Origin: Rhodococcus globerulus NBRC 14531
Lineage (GTDB): Bacteria > Actinomycetota > Actinomycetes > Mycobacteriales > Mycobacteriaceae
Reading direction: 5' to 3'
NCBI RefSeq assembly: GCF_001894805.1
Contig: NZ_BCWX01000008.1
Coordinates: 62,001 to 126,000 of the forward strand
Length of the DNA: 64,000 bases
Each line of letters opens with the position of its first letter. Position 1 is the first letter of the stretch. The notes under the pieces are model-generated. The model did no database searches. It saw only the letters and a list, made by a program, of their open reading frames with translations, and was not told the origin of the DNA. The translations under genes and the position numbers were made by a program. Shown one piece after another: positions 1 through 9,031 of the stretch.

Positions 1-276
1 CCGCTTACCGTCCTTCTTGCCTTTGGTGATCCGATAGAAGGCAACCGATATCGCGTCCACACCCTGTGCCAGCGCCTTGCTCAGTGGTCCGAACGACCGG
101 GAAACCGTCGACTGGCTCGTGTCGAGATCCGGAAGCAACGCAGCACCCGCGCACACCCCGGCAAACGTCAGGGTTTCGGCAGTGGAGGTAGGCCCACCCC
201 AGTCGAGGGGCAAGAGTTCGGCAACCACCAGACCCACAGCAGCACCGGACATCGCGTGGGTGGGGCCCATGACCAT
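1..276 (-). CDS. YdjM-type metal-dependent membrane hydrolase (DUF457), 5' part only
   Basis: The reading frame is open from an ATG at 276 (or 270) to the window edge, giving 92 codons with no stop, so only the N-terminus is seen. The protein begins MVMGPTHAMSGAAVGL and then carries PDLDTSQSTVSRSFGP. GPTHxMSGA and PDLD...STVxRSFGP are the conserved opening motifs of the YdjM/DUF457 family of membrane-bound metal-dependent hydrolases, where the His and Asp residues are thought to bind metal. An AAAGG lies about 12 bases before the first ATG. The substrate is unknown for the family. The family call is fairly secure; the start is less so. Confidence 0.72.
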   Translation of the reverse strand, partial: MVMGPTHAMSGAAVGLVVAELLPLDWGGPTSTAETLTFAGVCAGAALLPDLDTSQSTVSRSFGPLSKALAQGVDAISVAFYRITKGKKDGKR

Positions 277-404
277 GAAACACAACACCTTTCGAAACGC
301 GCCCTGGGTCGAGTCCATCGGACTCGACACAAGACACCACACACATGACGCCGACGGCGACGGCCTCGGCATGCTCGCCGAGACCGCCACGAACGTAGCA
401 AGTG

Positions 405-476
405 CTACCGACAGACTTCACCGTCGTCGTTCTCGAGTTCAGTACGGTCGTACCGTTCCCGGTCAAAACGGTTCAT
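405..476 (-). CDS. Small ORF of 23 codons with a strong ribosome binding site
   Basis: The peptide begins MNRFDRERYDRTELE and ends DDGEVCR. An AAAGGAG lies 6 bases before the ATG, which is a better Shine-Dalgarno than the downstream hydrolase gene has. It is highly charged, with no membrane segment or recognisable domain. It stops 128 bases before the hydrolase start, so it could be a leader ORF, a real micro-protein, or the remnant of a longer gene. No function is assigned. Confidence 0.3.
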   Translation of the reverse strand: MNRFDRERYDRTELENDDGEVCR

Positions 477-484
477 GCGTAGCT

Positions 485-559
485 CCTTTCACGTGTTACC
501 CCGCTGAGTCCCTTCGCGTGTCACCCCGCTGAGACCTTTCGCGTGTCACCCCGCGGCGA
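485..559. repeat. Three tandem copies of a 25-bp unit
   Basis: Copies lie at 485-509, 510-534 and 535-559 with the common core CGTGTCACCCCGC; copy 1 differs at a few bases. Copy 3 contains the TGA stop (546-548) of the secreted-protein gene, so the array appears to extend from the 3' end of that gene into the spacer before the small ORF. Confidence 0.8.
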
Positions 560-1010
560 CAGCGCAAGACAGAGCAACCCCTTCAACCAGCGGAGCGACG
601 CCCGCCACGTCGAGTACTTCTGCCGGAACACCCTCGATCGTCGGGGCCCACTCGACGGTCGGCAGCGCCGGCATTCCCTCACGTGCAATGAAGATCGCAG
701 CTTCGCTCGGTACTTCAATCGTGAGCGCCGCTGTACCGGCCTCCTCCGCGCGCACAACCTTGCCCTCGTCGATGAGCTTCTGCAGCTCCTCGTCGGAAAT
801 CGGCGTCGCGGCACCGCACGCTACTTCCGCTGCCACACCGGCCTCGGACGGAGCAGTCGCGATGGATCGCACGGCCACCGGCGATCCATCGGCAATGGGG
901 TTGGAAGCCCAGGCGATTCCCGGAGTCACGGCCAGCCCGAGTACCGCCATGGATGCCACCACCACACCGGTCCGCCTGGCCCGCTTGCCGTTCACTGTCA
1001 ATCGCGTCAT
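546..1010 (-). CDS. Small secreted protein of unknown function
   Basis: The 154-residue product starts at the ATG at 1010, which is preceded by AAGGAG 7 bases upstream; a longer frame to 1058 has no ribosome site. Residues 1-36 form a clear Sec signal peptide: MTRLTVNGKRARR, then a hydrophobic stretch VVVASMAVLGLAV, ending in a likely cleavage site AWA-S. The mature part is acidic, has two cysteines (one in VACGAA, one in LSCAVAAG near the C-terminus) that could pair, and resembles no family I recognise. It is divergent from prrA and ends inside a tandem repeat. Confidence 0.6.
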   Translation of the reverse strand: MTRLTVNGKRARRTGVVVASMAVLGLAVTPGIAWASNPIADGSPVAVRSIATAPSEAGVAAEVACGAATPISDEELQKLIDEGKVVRAEEAGTAALTIEVPSEAAIFIAREGMPALPTVEWAPTIEGVPAEVLDVAGVAPLVEGVALSCAVAAG

Positions 1011-1177
1011 CGTTGTTCTCCTTGATCGAACGTCCTCGAATTCTCGGCGCGGTCGCATCCGAGAAACCCGAGGCTATGAAGCCAACCCTGCAGATCTGTT
1101 GTCGGTTTCTTAGGAGTTGATGAGAATGCGGTGGCGCTCGCTCGGCGCGAGACCGTCGACCGAAATCCGGTGGCACT

Positions 1178-1882
1178 ATGGCTGGGGTGAGTACACGCGA
1201 GCGCATCCTGATCGTTGACGACGACGCAAAGGTACTGAATTCGCTCGAACGTGGACTGCGACTGTCCGGCTTCGACACGGCAACAGCGGTAGACGGCCGT
1301 TCTGCCTTGGCCTCGGTGAGCAAGCAGTGCCCGTCGGCCCTCGTTCTCGATGTCAATATGCCCGGCCTTGACGGTGTCGGGGTAGTGACAGCCTTGCGGG
1401 CGATCGGCAACGACGTTCCGATTTGTGTACTCAGCGCCCGAAGTTCGGTGGGCGATCGCATTGCCGGGTTGGAGGCGGGCGCCGACGACTACCTCACCAA
1501 GCCTTTCGAGTTGGCGGAGCTTGTTGCCAGACTGCGCGCCTTGCTACGACGCACGACGCGAAGCGCCCCGACTCTCGATCACCCGATCACAGTGGGACCT
1601 CTGACTGTGGATCTCCGCGGTCATCGCGCCCATATCGGCGGCCGGCGAATCGAACTCACCAAACGAGAATTCGACCTGTTGTCCGTCCTCGCCGAGCATG
1701 CCGGCGTGGTGCTGAACCGCGCACAACTCCTGCGACTCGTCTGGGGCTACGATTTTGCCGCCGACACCAATGTCGTCGATGTGTTTGTCACCTACCTACG
1801 CAAGAAACTCGAGATCGACGGTGCACCTCGGGTAATCCACACAGTCCGCGGGGTCGGCTTCGTCTTGAGGGCCGAACGGTGA
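1178..1882 (+). CDS. prrA: PrrA-like response regulator (OmpR family)
   Basis: This is a 234-residue DNA-binding response regulator. The receiver domain (about residues 9-122) has the acidic pocket VDDD, the phosphoacceptor D58 in VLDVNMP, and the conserved lysine in YLTKPF. A winged-helix OmpR domain fills the C-terminal half and contains LTKREFDLL and TVRGVGFVL. The sequence is very close to M. tuberculosis PrrA, including [10 protein letters not shown] and [21 protein letters not shown]. It overlaps the next gene by 4 bases (GTGA), so kinase and regulator are translationally coupled. Start chosen at the ATG before GVSTRERIL. Confidence 0.9.
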   Translation: MAGVSTRERILIVDDDAKVLNSLERGLRLSGFDTATAVDGRSALASVSKQCPSALVLDVNMPGLDGVGVVTALRAIGNDVPICVLSARSSVGDRIAGLEAGADDYLTKPFELAELVARLRALLRRTTRSAPTLDHPITVGPLTVDLRGHRAHIGGRRIELTKREFDLLSVLAEHAGVVLNRAQLLRLVWGYDFAADTNVVDVFVTYLRKKLEIDGAPRVIHTVRGVGFVLRAER

Positions 1883-3258
1883 AGCGGCCGCTGTCACTGC
1901 AGACCCGAGTAGCCATCGCGTCGGGTCTGGCCGCCGGCATCGTCATTGCCGCGATCGGAATTGCGTTTGCGGTCTTCCTGCGCGTGGGCGGCTCCGAACA
2001 ACTGGAACGCACTCTCGATTCGGTCACTCTCGGCATTGCGTCGACTTCTCCGGCTGCAATTCTGTTCGAGTCACCCACCGCAACAACACAACCGCTCGTA
2101 GTCGACCACGGCTTCAATGCCACGGGTATCAGCGCGTTGGCTACTACCGACGTCCGCAGTCGAGATGTGCTCCTCCCGGGCGACAGCGGAGCTGCACTCG
2201 CCGTCACCATCCCCGAAGATCCACTCGCGCAGGCAATCCGCGAGCAGCAGTTCCAGGTGGCGGCTGCGGCAGTGGTCGCGATTCTCGCCGCGGCCGGGCT
2301 CGGTTGGTTCCTCACCGGCCGAGCTGTCCGCCCCCTGCAGCAATTAACCGAGACCACCAGTTCGATCGGCAACAACCTCGACGTCGAAGGACTCTCCCTC
2401 CGGGCACCGTCAGTCCGTGGGACGCGCGAAGCCGAGGAACTGTCCGAAGCAATCCACAGCATGCTCAGCCGGATCGAAAGCGATCGAAGCCGCACCGAGG
2501 AAGCGTTGGAGTCGGCACGCGATTTCGCTCGCGTCTCCGCTCACGAGCTGCGTACCCCGCTGACGTCGATGCGCACCGATCTGGAAGTTCTCGCGACGCT
2601 GGACCTCACGGAAAGTCAACGCCGCGAACTGGCCGGCGAGTTGTTGGAGGCGCAGCGCCAGATCGAGCGCACCCTCACCGATCTGGAAACACTCGCCCTG
2701 GGTGACGTGGCCGATCCGAAGGACTGCGCCGACGTCGATCTCGTGGAGGTAGCCGATCGCGCCGTCGCAGATGTCGCTCGACTGCACCCCCAGGTCTCCG
2801 TCCGTTTGAAAGCGCCGGACGAGCTTTCGGTCCAGGCATTTCCCGCAGGCATTCGTCTGGTGCTGACCAACGCCGTCACCAACTCCGTCCGGCACGGCCA
2901 CGCCGACGCGGTCGAGATCACCGTCCGAGCCGGGGTAAGCACGGGATCCGCCACGATATTCGTCGACGACAACGGTGCCGTCATAGCCCCGGCCGAGAGG
3001 GAAGCGATGTTCGAACGCTTTGTTCGCGGAACCGGCGCAGGCGAATCCGGGAGCGGCCTCGGACTTGCCCTTGTCGCTCAACAGGCTCAATTGCACGGTG
3101 GCAGCGCACGACTCGACGCAAGCCCTCTCGGCGGAACCCGATTGACCTTCTCCATCAACCCAATTCGACGTGCAGGGCCTCCAACAGCGGTTTTGCAGCC
3201 TCGTCGAAAAAGCGGTCTTGCGTATCGCCACCGATCTGCACCAGCGCCACATCGGTGA
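1879..3258 (+). CDS. prrB: PrrB-like sensor histidine kinase
   Basis: The kinase starts at a GTG overlapping the prrA stop and is 459 residues long. Residues 1-35 include a first membrane segment ([24 protein letters not shown]) and a second lies near [26 protein letters not shown], leaving an extracytoplasmic loop of about 110 residues. A HAMP-like linker follows, then the H-box SAHELRTP with phospho-accepting H222, and an ATPase domain with N and G boxes ([19 protein letters not shown]). The protein should stop near RLTFSI, but the frame runs on for about 35 basic residues that overlap the opposite-strand gene by 104 bases. The tail is unlikely to be part of the fold. Confidence 0.87.
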   Translation: MKRPLSLQTRVAIASGLAAGIVIAAIGIAFAVFLRVGGSEQLERTLDSVTLGIASTSPAAILFESPTATTQPLVVDHGFNATGISALATTDVRSRDVLLPGDSGAALAVTIPEDPLAQAIREQQFQVAAAAVVAILAAAGLGWFLTGRAVRPLQQLTETTSSIGNNLDVEGLSLRAPSVRGTREAEELSEAIHSMLSRIESDRSRTEEALESARDFARVSAHELRTPLTSMRTDLEVLATLDLTESQRRELAGELLEAQRQIERTLTDLETLALGDVADPKDCADVDLVEVADRAVADVARLHPQVSVRLKAPDELSVQAFPAGIRLVLTNAVTNSVRHGHADAVEITVRAGVSTGSATIFVDDNGAVIAPAEREAMFERFVRGTGAGESGSGLGLALVAQQAQLHGGSARLDASPLGGTRLTFSINPIRRAGPPTAVLQPRRKSGLAYRHRSAPAPHR

Positions 3259-4144
3259 AGCCCGCATCCTTGTAGGCTTTGACCGCTTCGACGATCGCGT
3301 CCAGATCTGGACCACACGGGATGTTTTCTGCCACATCTTCTTTGCGGACGAACTGCGACGCGGCAGCAAACCCGGCCGGGGTCGGCAGCTCGGAGTTGAC
3401 GGGCCAGCCGAGGCCGAACCATCGGAATTGCTGATGCGCCCTGGCGATGGCGACGTCTCGATCGTCATCCCAGGAAATCGGAATCTGACCGATTGCCGTG
3501 CGCGCCGGAGGAAGTCCGAACGCGCGACCATGAACATGCTTCCATTGATGAACGAGCCGCGAATCAGGTTCCACACCGATCAGATCGTCCGCCATCGGCC
3601 CGAATCGCTCGACGGACTTGTCACCGGACATCGCAATCGCGAGTGGGACAGGAATTTCGGGCAAGTCCCAGATACGTGCCGACTGAACGTCGAAGTACTC
3701 ACCCTTCCAGGTCACCAGATCTCCGGAATGCAGCGCCCGAATGATGGCAACCGCTTCCTCCAGCATGTCCATCCTGGCATCGATCGACGGCCATCCGTCA
3801 CCGACCACATGCTCGTTGAGACACTCCCCGGTCCCTAATCCGAGCGTGAACCGCCCGTCCGCGAGTATCTGCACCGTCGCGGCCTTCTGAGCGATCACCA
3901 CGGGGTGATAGCGAATACTCGGACACGTCACATACGTCATCAGATCAACCGATCCGGTGGCGTGCGCAATCGCTCCGAGAACGGACCAGGCGTACGGGGC
4001 GTGCCCCTGTTCGGTCAGCCACGGCGAGTAGTGATCACTCATCACCTCGAAGTCGAACCCGGCCTGCTCGGCCCGAACCGCATGTCGGACCAGGTCCTTT
4101 GGCCCAGCCTGCTCCGTCATCAACGTGTAGCCGATACGCATCAT
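3155..4144 (-). CDS. LLM-class F420-dependent oxidoreductase (FGD-like)
   Basis: The 329-residue protein has the luciferase-like TIM barrel fold: MRIGYTLMTEQAGP at the N-terminus, EQAGFDFEVMSDHYSPW, and the cofactor-region pattern LGLGTGECLNEHVVG. These are features of the branch related to F420-dependent glucose-6-phosphate dehydrogenase (often named TIGR03557). The substrate is not evident and it is not clearly FGD1 itself. GAGGAG precedes the first of two consecutive ATGs. It is convergent with prrB and shares 104 bases with it. Confidence 0.82.
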   Translation of the reverse strand: MMRIGYTLMTEQAGPKDLVRHAVRAEQAGFDFEVMSDHYSPWLTEQGHAPYAWSVLGAIAHATGSVDLMTYVTCPSIRYHPVVIAQKAATVQILADGRFTLGLGTGECLNEHVVGDGWPSIDARMDMLEEAVAIIRALHSGDLVTWKGEYFDVQSARIWDLPEIPVPLAIAMSGDKSVERFGPMADDLIGVEPDSRLVHQWKHVHGRAFGLPPARTAIGQIPISWDDDRDVAIARAHQQFRWFGLGWPVNSELPTPAGFAAASQFVRKEDVAENIPCGPDLDAIVEAVKAYKDAGFTDVALVQIGGDTQDRFFDEAAKPLLEALHVELG

Positions 4145-4303
4145 GGCCGATCATCTCCTCAACCCGAGTGCCGAAAGGGCTGCGCAGTGCCGAATTGGCC
4201 GCACTGACAGTCCTACGACTCGACTGCCCGCCGAAGCCTCAGTCGAAACAGTCTCGGCTGGCGCGGATCATGGAATGTACGTGAAAAGTGAAGGAGAATC
4301 GTC

Positions 4304-4363
4304 GTGGATTTTGTCGTCGAATTCATTCTTGCAACGCTGTTCTACTGGTGGGGGCTGCTCTGA
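4304..4363 (+). CDS. Candidate 19-residue membrane micro-protein
   Basis: A GTG start preceded by AAGGAGA with 7-base spacing opens a frame encoding VDFVVEFILATLFYWWGLL and then TGA. The whole peptide could form a single membrane helix with an aromatic end. It sits alone between two minus-strand genes and ends 8 bases before a strong hairpin. The ribosome site and composition favour a real micro-protein, but a frame this short can arise by chance. Confidence 0.33.
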   Translation: MDFVVEFILATLFYWWGLL

Positions 4364-4371
4364 AACGAGAA

Positions 4372-4419
4372 AATGCGGGCCGCTGCAAGGAGTTGGATTC
4401 CCTTGCAGCGGCCCGCATT
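4372..4419. terminator. Strong hairpin terminator after katA
   Basis: A perfect 19-bp stem (AATGCGGGCCGCTGCAAGG and its complement) encloses a 10-base loop. It begins 20 bases past the catalase stop, and could also end transcription from the small plus-strand ORF. Confidence 0.85.
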
Positions 4420-4439
4420 CTTACGTACGAGGTTGCCTC

Positions 4440-5891
4440 TTACTGACCGGCGCGCACGCCTTCTTCGACGCGCTTGCCCAGATCGGCGTCCACGTTCTTC
4501 CAGTACTCGAAGACGCGCAGCAGAACTGCTTCGCTTACTCCGGCACTTGCGTGACCGACGATGTTGCTCACGAGGCGCTCACGCGCTGCGTCGTCGAGGA
4601 CCTCACGGACCAAGGTTCCGGCCTGAGTGAAGTCGCCGTCCTCAGCGTGCTCGATGTATCCGGCGCGAACTGCTTCACCGTCGAACGACCACAGGCCTTC
4701 GTCACCGGCAACCGACGGATCGGCGTGCGGTCCGCCATATGAGTTCGGCGCGTACACCGGCGTCGACGGCGAGTTGAAGCTGTAACGCATGGCGCCCTCC
4801 TTGGAGTAGGAGTTCACCTCGTTCTTCGGTGCGTTGACCGGCAGATCGGCGTAGTTGGTGCCGATGCGGTAACGATGGGCGTCGGCGTAGGAGAACACAC
4901 GGCCGAGGAGCATCTTGTCCGGGCTGAAACCGATGCCCGGCACGACGTTCGACGGCTCGAACGACGCCTGCTCGATCTGCGCGAAGAAGTTCTCCGGGTT
5001 GCGATTGAGAGTCCACTTGCCGACCTCGATGAGGGGGTAGTCCTTCTGGGACCACACCTTCGTGAGGTCGAACGGGTTGAAGCGGTAGCCCTCGGCCTCG
5101 TCGACCGGCATGATCTGAACGTTCATGGTCCAGCTCGGGAAGTTGCCGGCTTCGATTGCGTTGTACAGATCCGCGCGGTGGTAGTCGGGATCGCTGCCGG
5201 CGAGGCTGTCGGCCTCTGCCTGCGTCAGGAACTCGATGCCCTGATCGGTCTTGAAGTGGTACTTCACCCAGAACCGCTCACCGGCGGCGTTGACCCACTG
5301 GTACGTGTGCGAGCCGAAGCCGTCCATGTTGCGCCACGTCTTCGGAATGCCGCGGTCGCCCATCAGCCACGTCACCTGGTGCGCGGATTCGGGACGCAAA
5401 GTCCAGAAATCCCACTGCATGTCGTGATCGCGCAGACCCGAACCCGGCAGACGCTTCTGCGAACGGATGAAGTCGGGGAACTTGATGGCGTCCTTGATGA
5501 AGAACACGGGAGTGTTGTTGCCGACGAGGTCGTAGTTGCCCTCTTCGGTGTAGAACTTCATGGCAAAACCGCGCGGGTCGCGCCATGTGTCCGGAGAACC
5601 TTGCTCACCGGCGACGGTCGAGAAACGCACCAGCGACTCGGTCTTCTTCCCGGGCTGCAGGAACTTGGCCTTGGTGTACTTGCTGACGTCGTTCGTGATG
5701 ACCAGTTCACCAAAAGCGCCGCCGCCCTTGGCATGAACGACGCGCTCCGGGACGCGCTCACGGTTGAACTGGGCCAGCTTCTCGATCAGGTAGTGGTCGT
5801 GAAGCAGGACCGGTCCCTGAGTACCTGCAGTCAACGACTCGTCGTCGCTGGCTACGGGAATACCGAAGTTGTTCGTGGTGGGCTTGGTCAT
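4440..5891 (-). CDS. katA: Monofunctional haem catalase (small-subunit, clade 3 type)
   Basis: The 483-residue enzyme dismutates hydrogen peroxide in the cytoplasm. The distal His is H53 in [12 protein letters not shown], the distal Asn lies in [11 protein letters not shown] (125-126), and the proximal haem tyrosine is Y335 in [10 protein letters not shown]. The length matches small-subunit catalases and there is no C-terminal flavodoxin domain. AGGAGG sits 7 bases before the ATG. It lies 52 bases downstream of a Fur-family regulator in the same direction, the usual arrangement for a peroxide-controlled catalase operon, and is followed by a strong terminator. Confidence 0.96.
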   Translation of the reverse strand: MTKPTTNNFGIPVASDDESLTAGTQGPVLLHDHYLIEKLAQFNRERVPERVVHAKGGGAFGELVITNDVSKYTKAKFLQPGKKTESLVRFSTVAGEQGSPDTWRDPRGFAMKFYTEEGNYDLVGNNTPVFFIKDAIKFPDFIRSQKRLPGSGLRDHDMQWDFWTLRPESAHQVTWLMGDRGIPKTWRNMDGFGSHTYQWVNAAGERFWVKYHFKTDQGIEFLTQAEADSLAGSDPDYHRADLYNAIEAGNFPSWTMNVQIMPVDEAEGYRFNPFDLTKVWSQKDYPLIEVGKWTLNRNPENFFAQIEQASFEPSNVVPGIGFSPDKMLLGRVFSYADAHRYRIGTNYADLPVNAPKNEVNSYSKEGAMRYSFNSPSTPVYAPNSYGGPHADPSVAGDEGLWSFDGEAVRAGYIEHAEDGDFTQAGTLVREVLDDAARERLVSNIVGHASAGVSEAVLLRVFEYWKNVDADLGKRVEEGVRAGQ

Positions 5892-5943
5892 GGCGAAGCC
5901 TCCTAAAAGTCAAATGGGCTGTGCGGCAATATGGGCCGTACTG

Positions 5944-6432
5944 CTAGCGGGCTGCATCGTGATTCTGTGAAACCGCGTCGGAAACAATGCCCGACTCGGC
6001 AGAACTCTTCAGGCAATCGTTGCAACGGCCCCAGAACACGACCTCGGCTTCATCGATCTCGAAGCCGTGATGGTCGGACGGTTCAAGGCAGGGAGCTTGG
6101 CCGACAACACAATCGACGTCGACGACCTTGCCGCAGCTACGACAGACGAGGTGGTGATGGTTGTCCCCGGTTCTCGTCTCGAATCGTGCGGGTGAACCCG
6201 CAGGCTCGATGCGTCGTAGCAACCCTGCGCTTACGCATGCCTTCAGCACGTCGTAAACGGCCTGGGTGGATACGGATCCCAACTGTTGCCGCACCTGCGC
6301 TGCAACAGAATCTGCGTCCGAATGCGGTTGGGCTGTAACCGCATTCAGAACTGCAAGACGAGGCGCAGTGACTCGCAACCCGGCCGCACGCAGTTGCGCC
6401 CGGAGGTCGAGATCCTGCCCGTCATCTTGCAT
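5944..6432 (-). CDS. furA: FurA-type metal-dependent repressor of catalase
   Basis: This 162-residue Fur-family protein has an N-terminal winged helix (LRAAGLRVTAPRLAVLNAV, STQAVYDVLKACVSAGLL) and a C-terminal dimerisation and metal domain with GDNHHHLVCRSCGKVVDVDC. CRSC and CNDC form a possible Cys4 structural zinc site. Placement directly before katA matches mycobacterial furA-katG, where FurA represses itself and the catalase gene and responds to peroxide and iron. The promoter lies so close to the ATG that the message is probably leaderless. The name furA is from context; CatR/PerR-like naming is equally possible. Confidence 0.87.
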   Translation of the reverse strand: MQDDGQDLDLRAQLRAAGLRVTAPRLAVLNAVTAQPHSDADSVAAQVRQQLGSVSTQAVYDVLKACVSAGLLRRIEPAGSPARFETRTGDNHHHLVCRSCGKVVDVDCVVGQAPCLEPSDHHGFEIDEAEVVFWGRCNDCLKSSAESGIVSDAVSQNHDAAR

Positions 6433-6466
6433 GGTTCCAGTATGCGCCTTTTCTGGAATTAGTCAA
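6433..6466 (-). promoter_or_regulatory. furA promoter and probable FurA operator, leaderless
   Basis: Read on the minus strand, -35 TTGACT (6466-6461) is followed after 16 bases by -10 CATACT (6444-6439). Only 6 bases separate the -10 from the ATG, so transcription should start at or beside the start codon, with no ribosome site. CTTGACTAATTCCAG around the -35 resembles the AT-rich FurA box described upstream of mycobacterial furA; that likeness is from memory. Confidence 0.6.
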
Positions 6467-6637
6467 GAAAAGGGTTCCCTAACCAAATAAGTGACGCGGC
6501 TCATAGCCTTGGCCAGGGAACAAAACAGCTCGGGCGTCCGTTGATCACTCCGTCGGCGCCCGAACAAGCCCCGGGCCCCACCCCATTGTCGCTGCGAGCG
6601 ACCTACCGCCGAGAGGCGCCTGTGGGGCGTCGACGCC

Positions 6638-6670
6638 GAAGGCCGTACAGCGTTTTGCTGTACGGCCTTC
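6638..6670. terminator. Hairpin terminator of the TetR-BVMO-GMC-ADC operon
   Basis: GAAGGCCGTACAGC pairs perfectly with its complement across a GTTTT loop. It lies 15 bases past the stop of the acetoacetate decarboxylase-like gene. The rest of 6467-6637 shows no gene. Confidence 0.8.
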
Positions 6671-6684
6671 ACCTGTTTCTCGGT

Positions 6685-7332
6685 CTAGACGCGCTTGGCG
6701 GGGCCCGTCCTCATCCTTCCGTCCGTGATGACAATTCCGTGGTGCGAGCCTGCTACCAGCCAGTTCGGCAAGGTCGATCCCTCGGATTCGACGTCGACGC
6801 GCGCGTAACGGAATCTGCCCGTGAGCCGCGCCGACGCGAGAGCCAACCGACCACCCTCGGTGGGTTGCGCAAAGCCCAGAGCTCCTACGATGGGCAGGCG
6901 CGGTCCCTTTGCCCGCGCAGTGGTGTTCACCTGCCAACCGTCCCCCTTCGCAGCCACACGGCCCAGGACATCCCCGTCGAACTGCGCGAGAACCTTCGGT
7001 AGTTCCCAATGGGTGCGGCCACCGTGCACCGAAGATTCCGAATCCACTGCGATGAAGGGCACCGCCATCCGAGGCATCGGCCCGATCCGCCTACCCGGCG
7101 CCCGCAGGACCGGACTCGCCAAGATTTCTCGATACGGCCCCACCGGAGAGTCCAGATAATCGACCATCATCGCCAAGGTCATCGGGATAGTTCTGCCCTC
7201 CGGCCCGAGTTCACCTGCCGCCGACGTGCTCCGATGCCACCACAACGTGGCCCGCAGCCGCGCCGGCCACGGCGGCGGATCACTCGCCGGCCAGTCCGTG
7301 CGTTCGCTTGCAGATTCAGGGACGCTCCACAT
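6685..7332 (-). CDS. Acetoacetate decarboxylase-like protein
   Basis: The 215-residue product resembles the acetoacetate decarboxylase (ADC) superfamily beta-barrel. Recognisable parts are GPYREILASPVLRAP and the mid-protein HGGRTHWELPKVLAQF, which matches the E-L-P-K segment typical of this fold. I could not place the Schiff-base lysine with certainty, so decarboxylase activity is not assured; many relatives act on other keto acids or are hydratase-like. It is the last gene of a four-gene operon and overlaps the end of the GMC oxidase gene by 17 bases. An AAGGTG precedes the ATG. Confidence 0.6.
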   Translation of the reverse strand: MWSVPESASERTDWPASDPPPWPARLRATLWWHRSTSAAGELGPEGRTIPMTLAMMVDYLDSPVGPYREILASPVLRAPGRRIGPMPRMAVPFIAVDSESSVHGGRTHWELPKVLAQFDGDVLGRVAAKGDGWQVNTTARAKGPRLPIVGALGFAQPTEGGRLALASARLTGRFRYARVDVESEGSTLPNWLVAGSHHGIVITDGRMRTGPAKRV

Positions 7333-9031
7333 CGGACACCTTCTCGGTTGGAAAAATCAGGGGAAGTCTCAGGGCGCCCGAAGCATGCTCGGGCACTACC
7401 GGATTGGACGGCGGCGTCGGGACGAGCCGAACGTACGGATCACCTACAGCCGGCCGGGCGTCATCGCCGCCGGCGTTCGGCCACAGCGCGCACGCCCGCT
7501 CAGCTTGAGCGGTGATGGTCAGCGAGGGGTTCACACCGAGATTGGCACTCACCACCGAGCCGTCCATCACGTGTAACCCGTTGTGCCCGTAGGCGCGCAG
7601 ATAAGGATCTACCACGCCGGTCGACGGCGAATCACCTATCGCGCACCCACCGAGGAAGTGTGCCGTCATCGGAATATTCACGATTTCGGCGATGGAACCA
7701 CCTGGATCACCGTCGATCTTCTGCGCAACTTTACGAATAGCAGTGTGACCTTGTGGAATCCACGTCGGTGGCGGATCACCGGGGCCGGGGCGACTGGTCA
7801 GAGAACGCCCGAACCTTCTTGTGTTCTTCGACAGTTCGAGCGAATTGTCGTCCGTCTGCATGACCAGCGCGATGACAGTCCGCTCGGACCAGTTCCGCAC
7901 AGATAAAGACCGGGCAAATGCGCTCGGGTGACGTGCGGCAACTGCCAGCGTCTTCAGGACTCGCGGCACCTTGCCGCCGCCGTCGCTGAGAACAGTCTGC
8001 AGGAGACCTATTGCATTGCTGCCCTTGCCGTATCGCACGGGTTCGATGTGCGTGTGATCGTCTGGATGAAACGACGACGTGATCGCAACGCCCTGCGTGA
8101 AATCGCGTCGACGGGACTTCGATGTTGCCGCAAGCACCGCTTCGGAATTGGTGCGAACCACAGTGCCCAGTGCATTCGACAGATGCGGCAGCGTTCCGGA
8201 TTCCTTCATCCCGAGCAACAATCGCGCCGTCCCATAGGTACCAGCAGCCACTACCACCTGGTCGGCGGTGAAAATCTGTTCGCGCTTTCGAATACCGTCG
8301 GTCCGGCGCGCGAGAAGTTGATACCCACCGCCCTTGCGTGGCCGAAGTTCCCGCACAGTGGTCAGCGGATGAACTCGCGCCCCGGCGTGTTCGGCCAAGT
8401 GCAGATAATTCTTGACCAATGTGTTCTTTGCACCGACACGGCACCCCGTCATGCAGCCACCGCATTCGGTACACCCAGTTCTCTCCGGTCCTTTACCTCC
8501 GAAGAACGGATCGGGCACCGACACTCCGGCGTCCCCGAAGAAGACGCCAACAGGGGTAGACGTGAATGTCTCGCCCACACCCATTTCTTCCGCGACTTCC
8601 TTCATTACGGCGTCGGAGGGCGTGAACGAAGGGTTGGTTCGCACCCCGAGCATTCGTTTCGCCTGGTCGTAGTACGGCGCCAACTCGTCATGCCAGTCGG
8701 TGATGTGCGCCCATTGACGATCCTCGAAGAACCGCTTGGGCGGCTGATAGAGGGTGTTGGCGTAGTTGAGTGATCCGCCACCAACTCCGGAACCTGCCAT
8801 GACCAGAACATCCGGGAGCAGGTGAATACGTTGAACCCCGTAGCACCCGATCCACGGTGCCCACAAGTACTTTCGCAGACGCCAGCTGGTTTCGGGGAGC
8901 TCGTCGTCGGCGAATCTGCGACCAGACTCGAGCACTCCGACGCGATAGCCCTTCTCCGTCAGACGAAGAGCGGCGACGCTACCGCCGAACCCCGACCCGA
9001 TGACTACGACGTCGTAGTGCGTTGCCGTCAT
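7316..9031 (-). CDS. GMC-family FAD oxidoreductase, cholesterol oxidase (ChoD)-like
   Basis: The 571-residue flavoprotein starts at an ATG overlapping the stop of the upstream monooxygenase (ATGA). An FAD-binding GSGFGGSVAALRL motif is at the N-terminus, GSGVGGGSLNYANTLYQPP follows near residue 80, and the C-terminus has the GMC active-site pattern (MTAHFLGGCAIG, GVNPSLTITAQAE). A cysteine-rich CTECGGCMTGCRVGAKNTL is typical of the ChoD branch. Relatives oxidise a 3-hydroxysteroid or similar alcohol, but substrate identity is unproven; M. tuberculosis ChoD itself has debated activity. No export signal is visible, so it should be cytoplasmic. Confidence 0.8.
   Translation of the reverse strand: MTATHYDVVVIGSGFGGSVAALRLTEKGYRVGVLESGRRFADDELPETSWRLRKYLWAPWIGCYGVQRIHLLPDVLVMAGSGVGGGSLNYANTLYQPPKRFFEDRQWAHITDWHDELAPYYDQAKRMLGVRTNPSFTPSDAVMKEVAEEMGVGETFTSTPVGVFFGDAGVSVPDPFFGGKGPERTGCTECGGCMTGCRVGAKNTLVKNYLHLAEHAGARVHPLTTVRELRPRKGGGYQLLARRTDGIRKREQIFTADQVVVAAGTYGTARLLLGMKESGTLPHLSNALGTVVRTNSEAVLAATSKSRRRDFTQGVAITSSFHPDDHTHIEPVRYGKGSNAIGLLQTVLSDGGGKVPRVLKTLAVAARHPSAFARSLSVRNWSERTVIALVMQTDDNSLELSKNTRRFGRSLTSRPGPGDPPPTWIPQGHTAIRKVAQKIDGDPGGSIAEIVNIPMTAHFLGGCAIGDSPSTGVVDPYLRAYGHNGLHVMDGSVVSANLGVNPSLTITAQAERACALWPNAGGDDARPAVGDPYVRLVPTPPSNPVVPEHASGALRLPLIFPTEKVSDVERP

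Noticed and set aside
5-466. Frames of 153 (minus) and 151 (plus) codons at the left edge
   Set aside because: The true coding frame here is the YdjM-type hydrolase, which has conserved motifs and runs off the edge.
4875-5906. 343-codon frame antisense to katA
   Set aside because: Catalase is intact with all active residues; the antisense frame has no family features.
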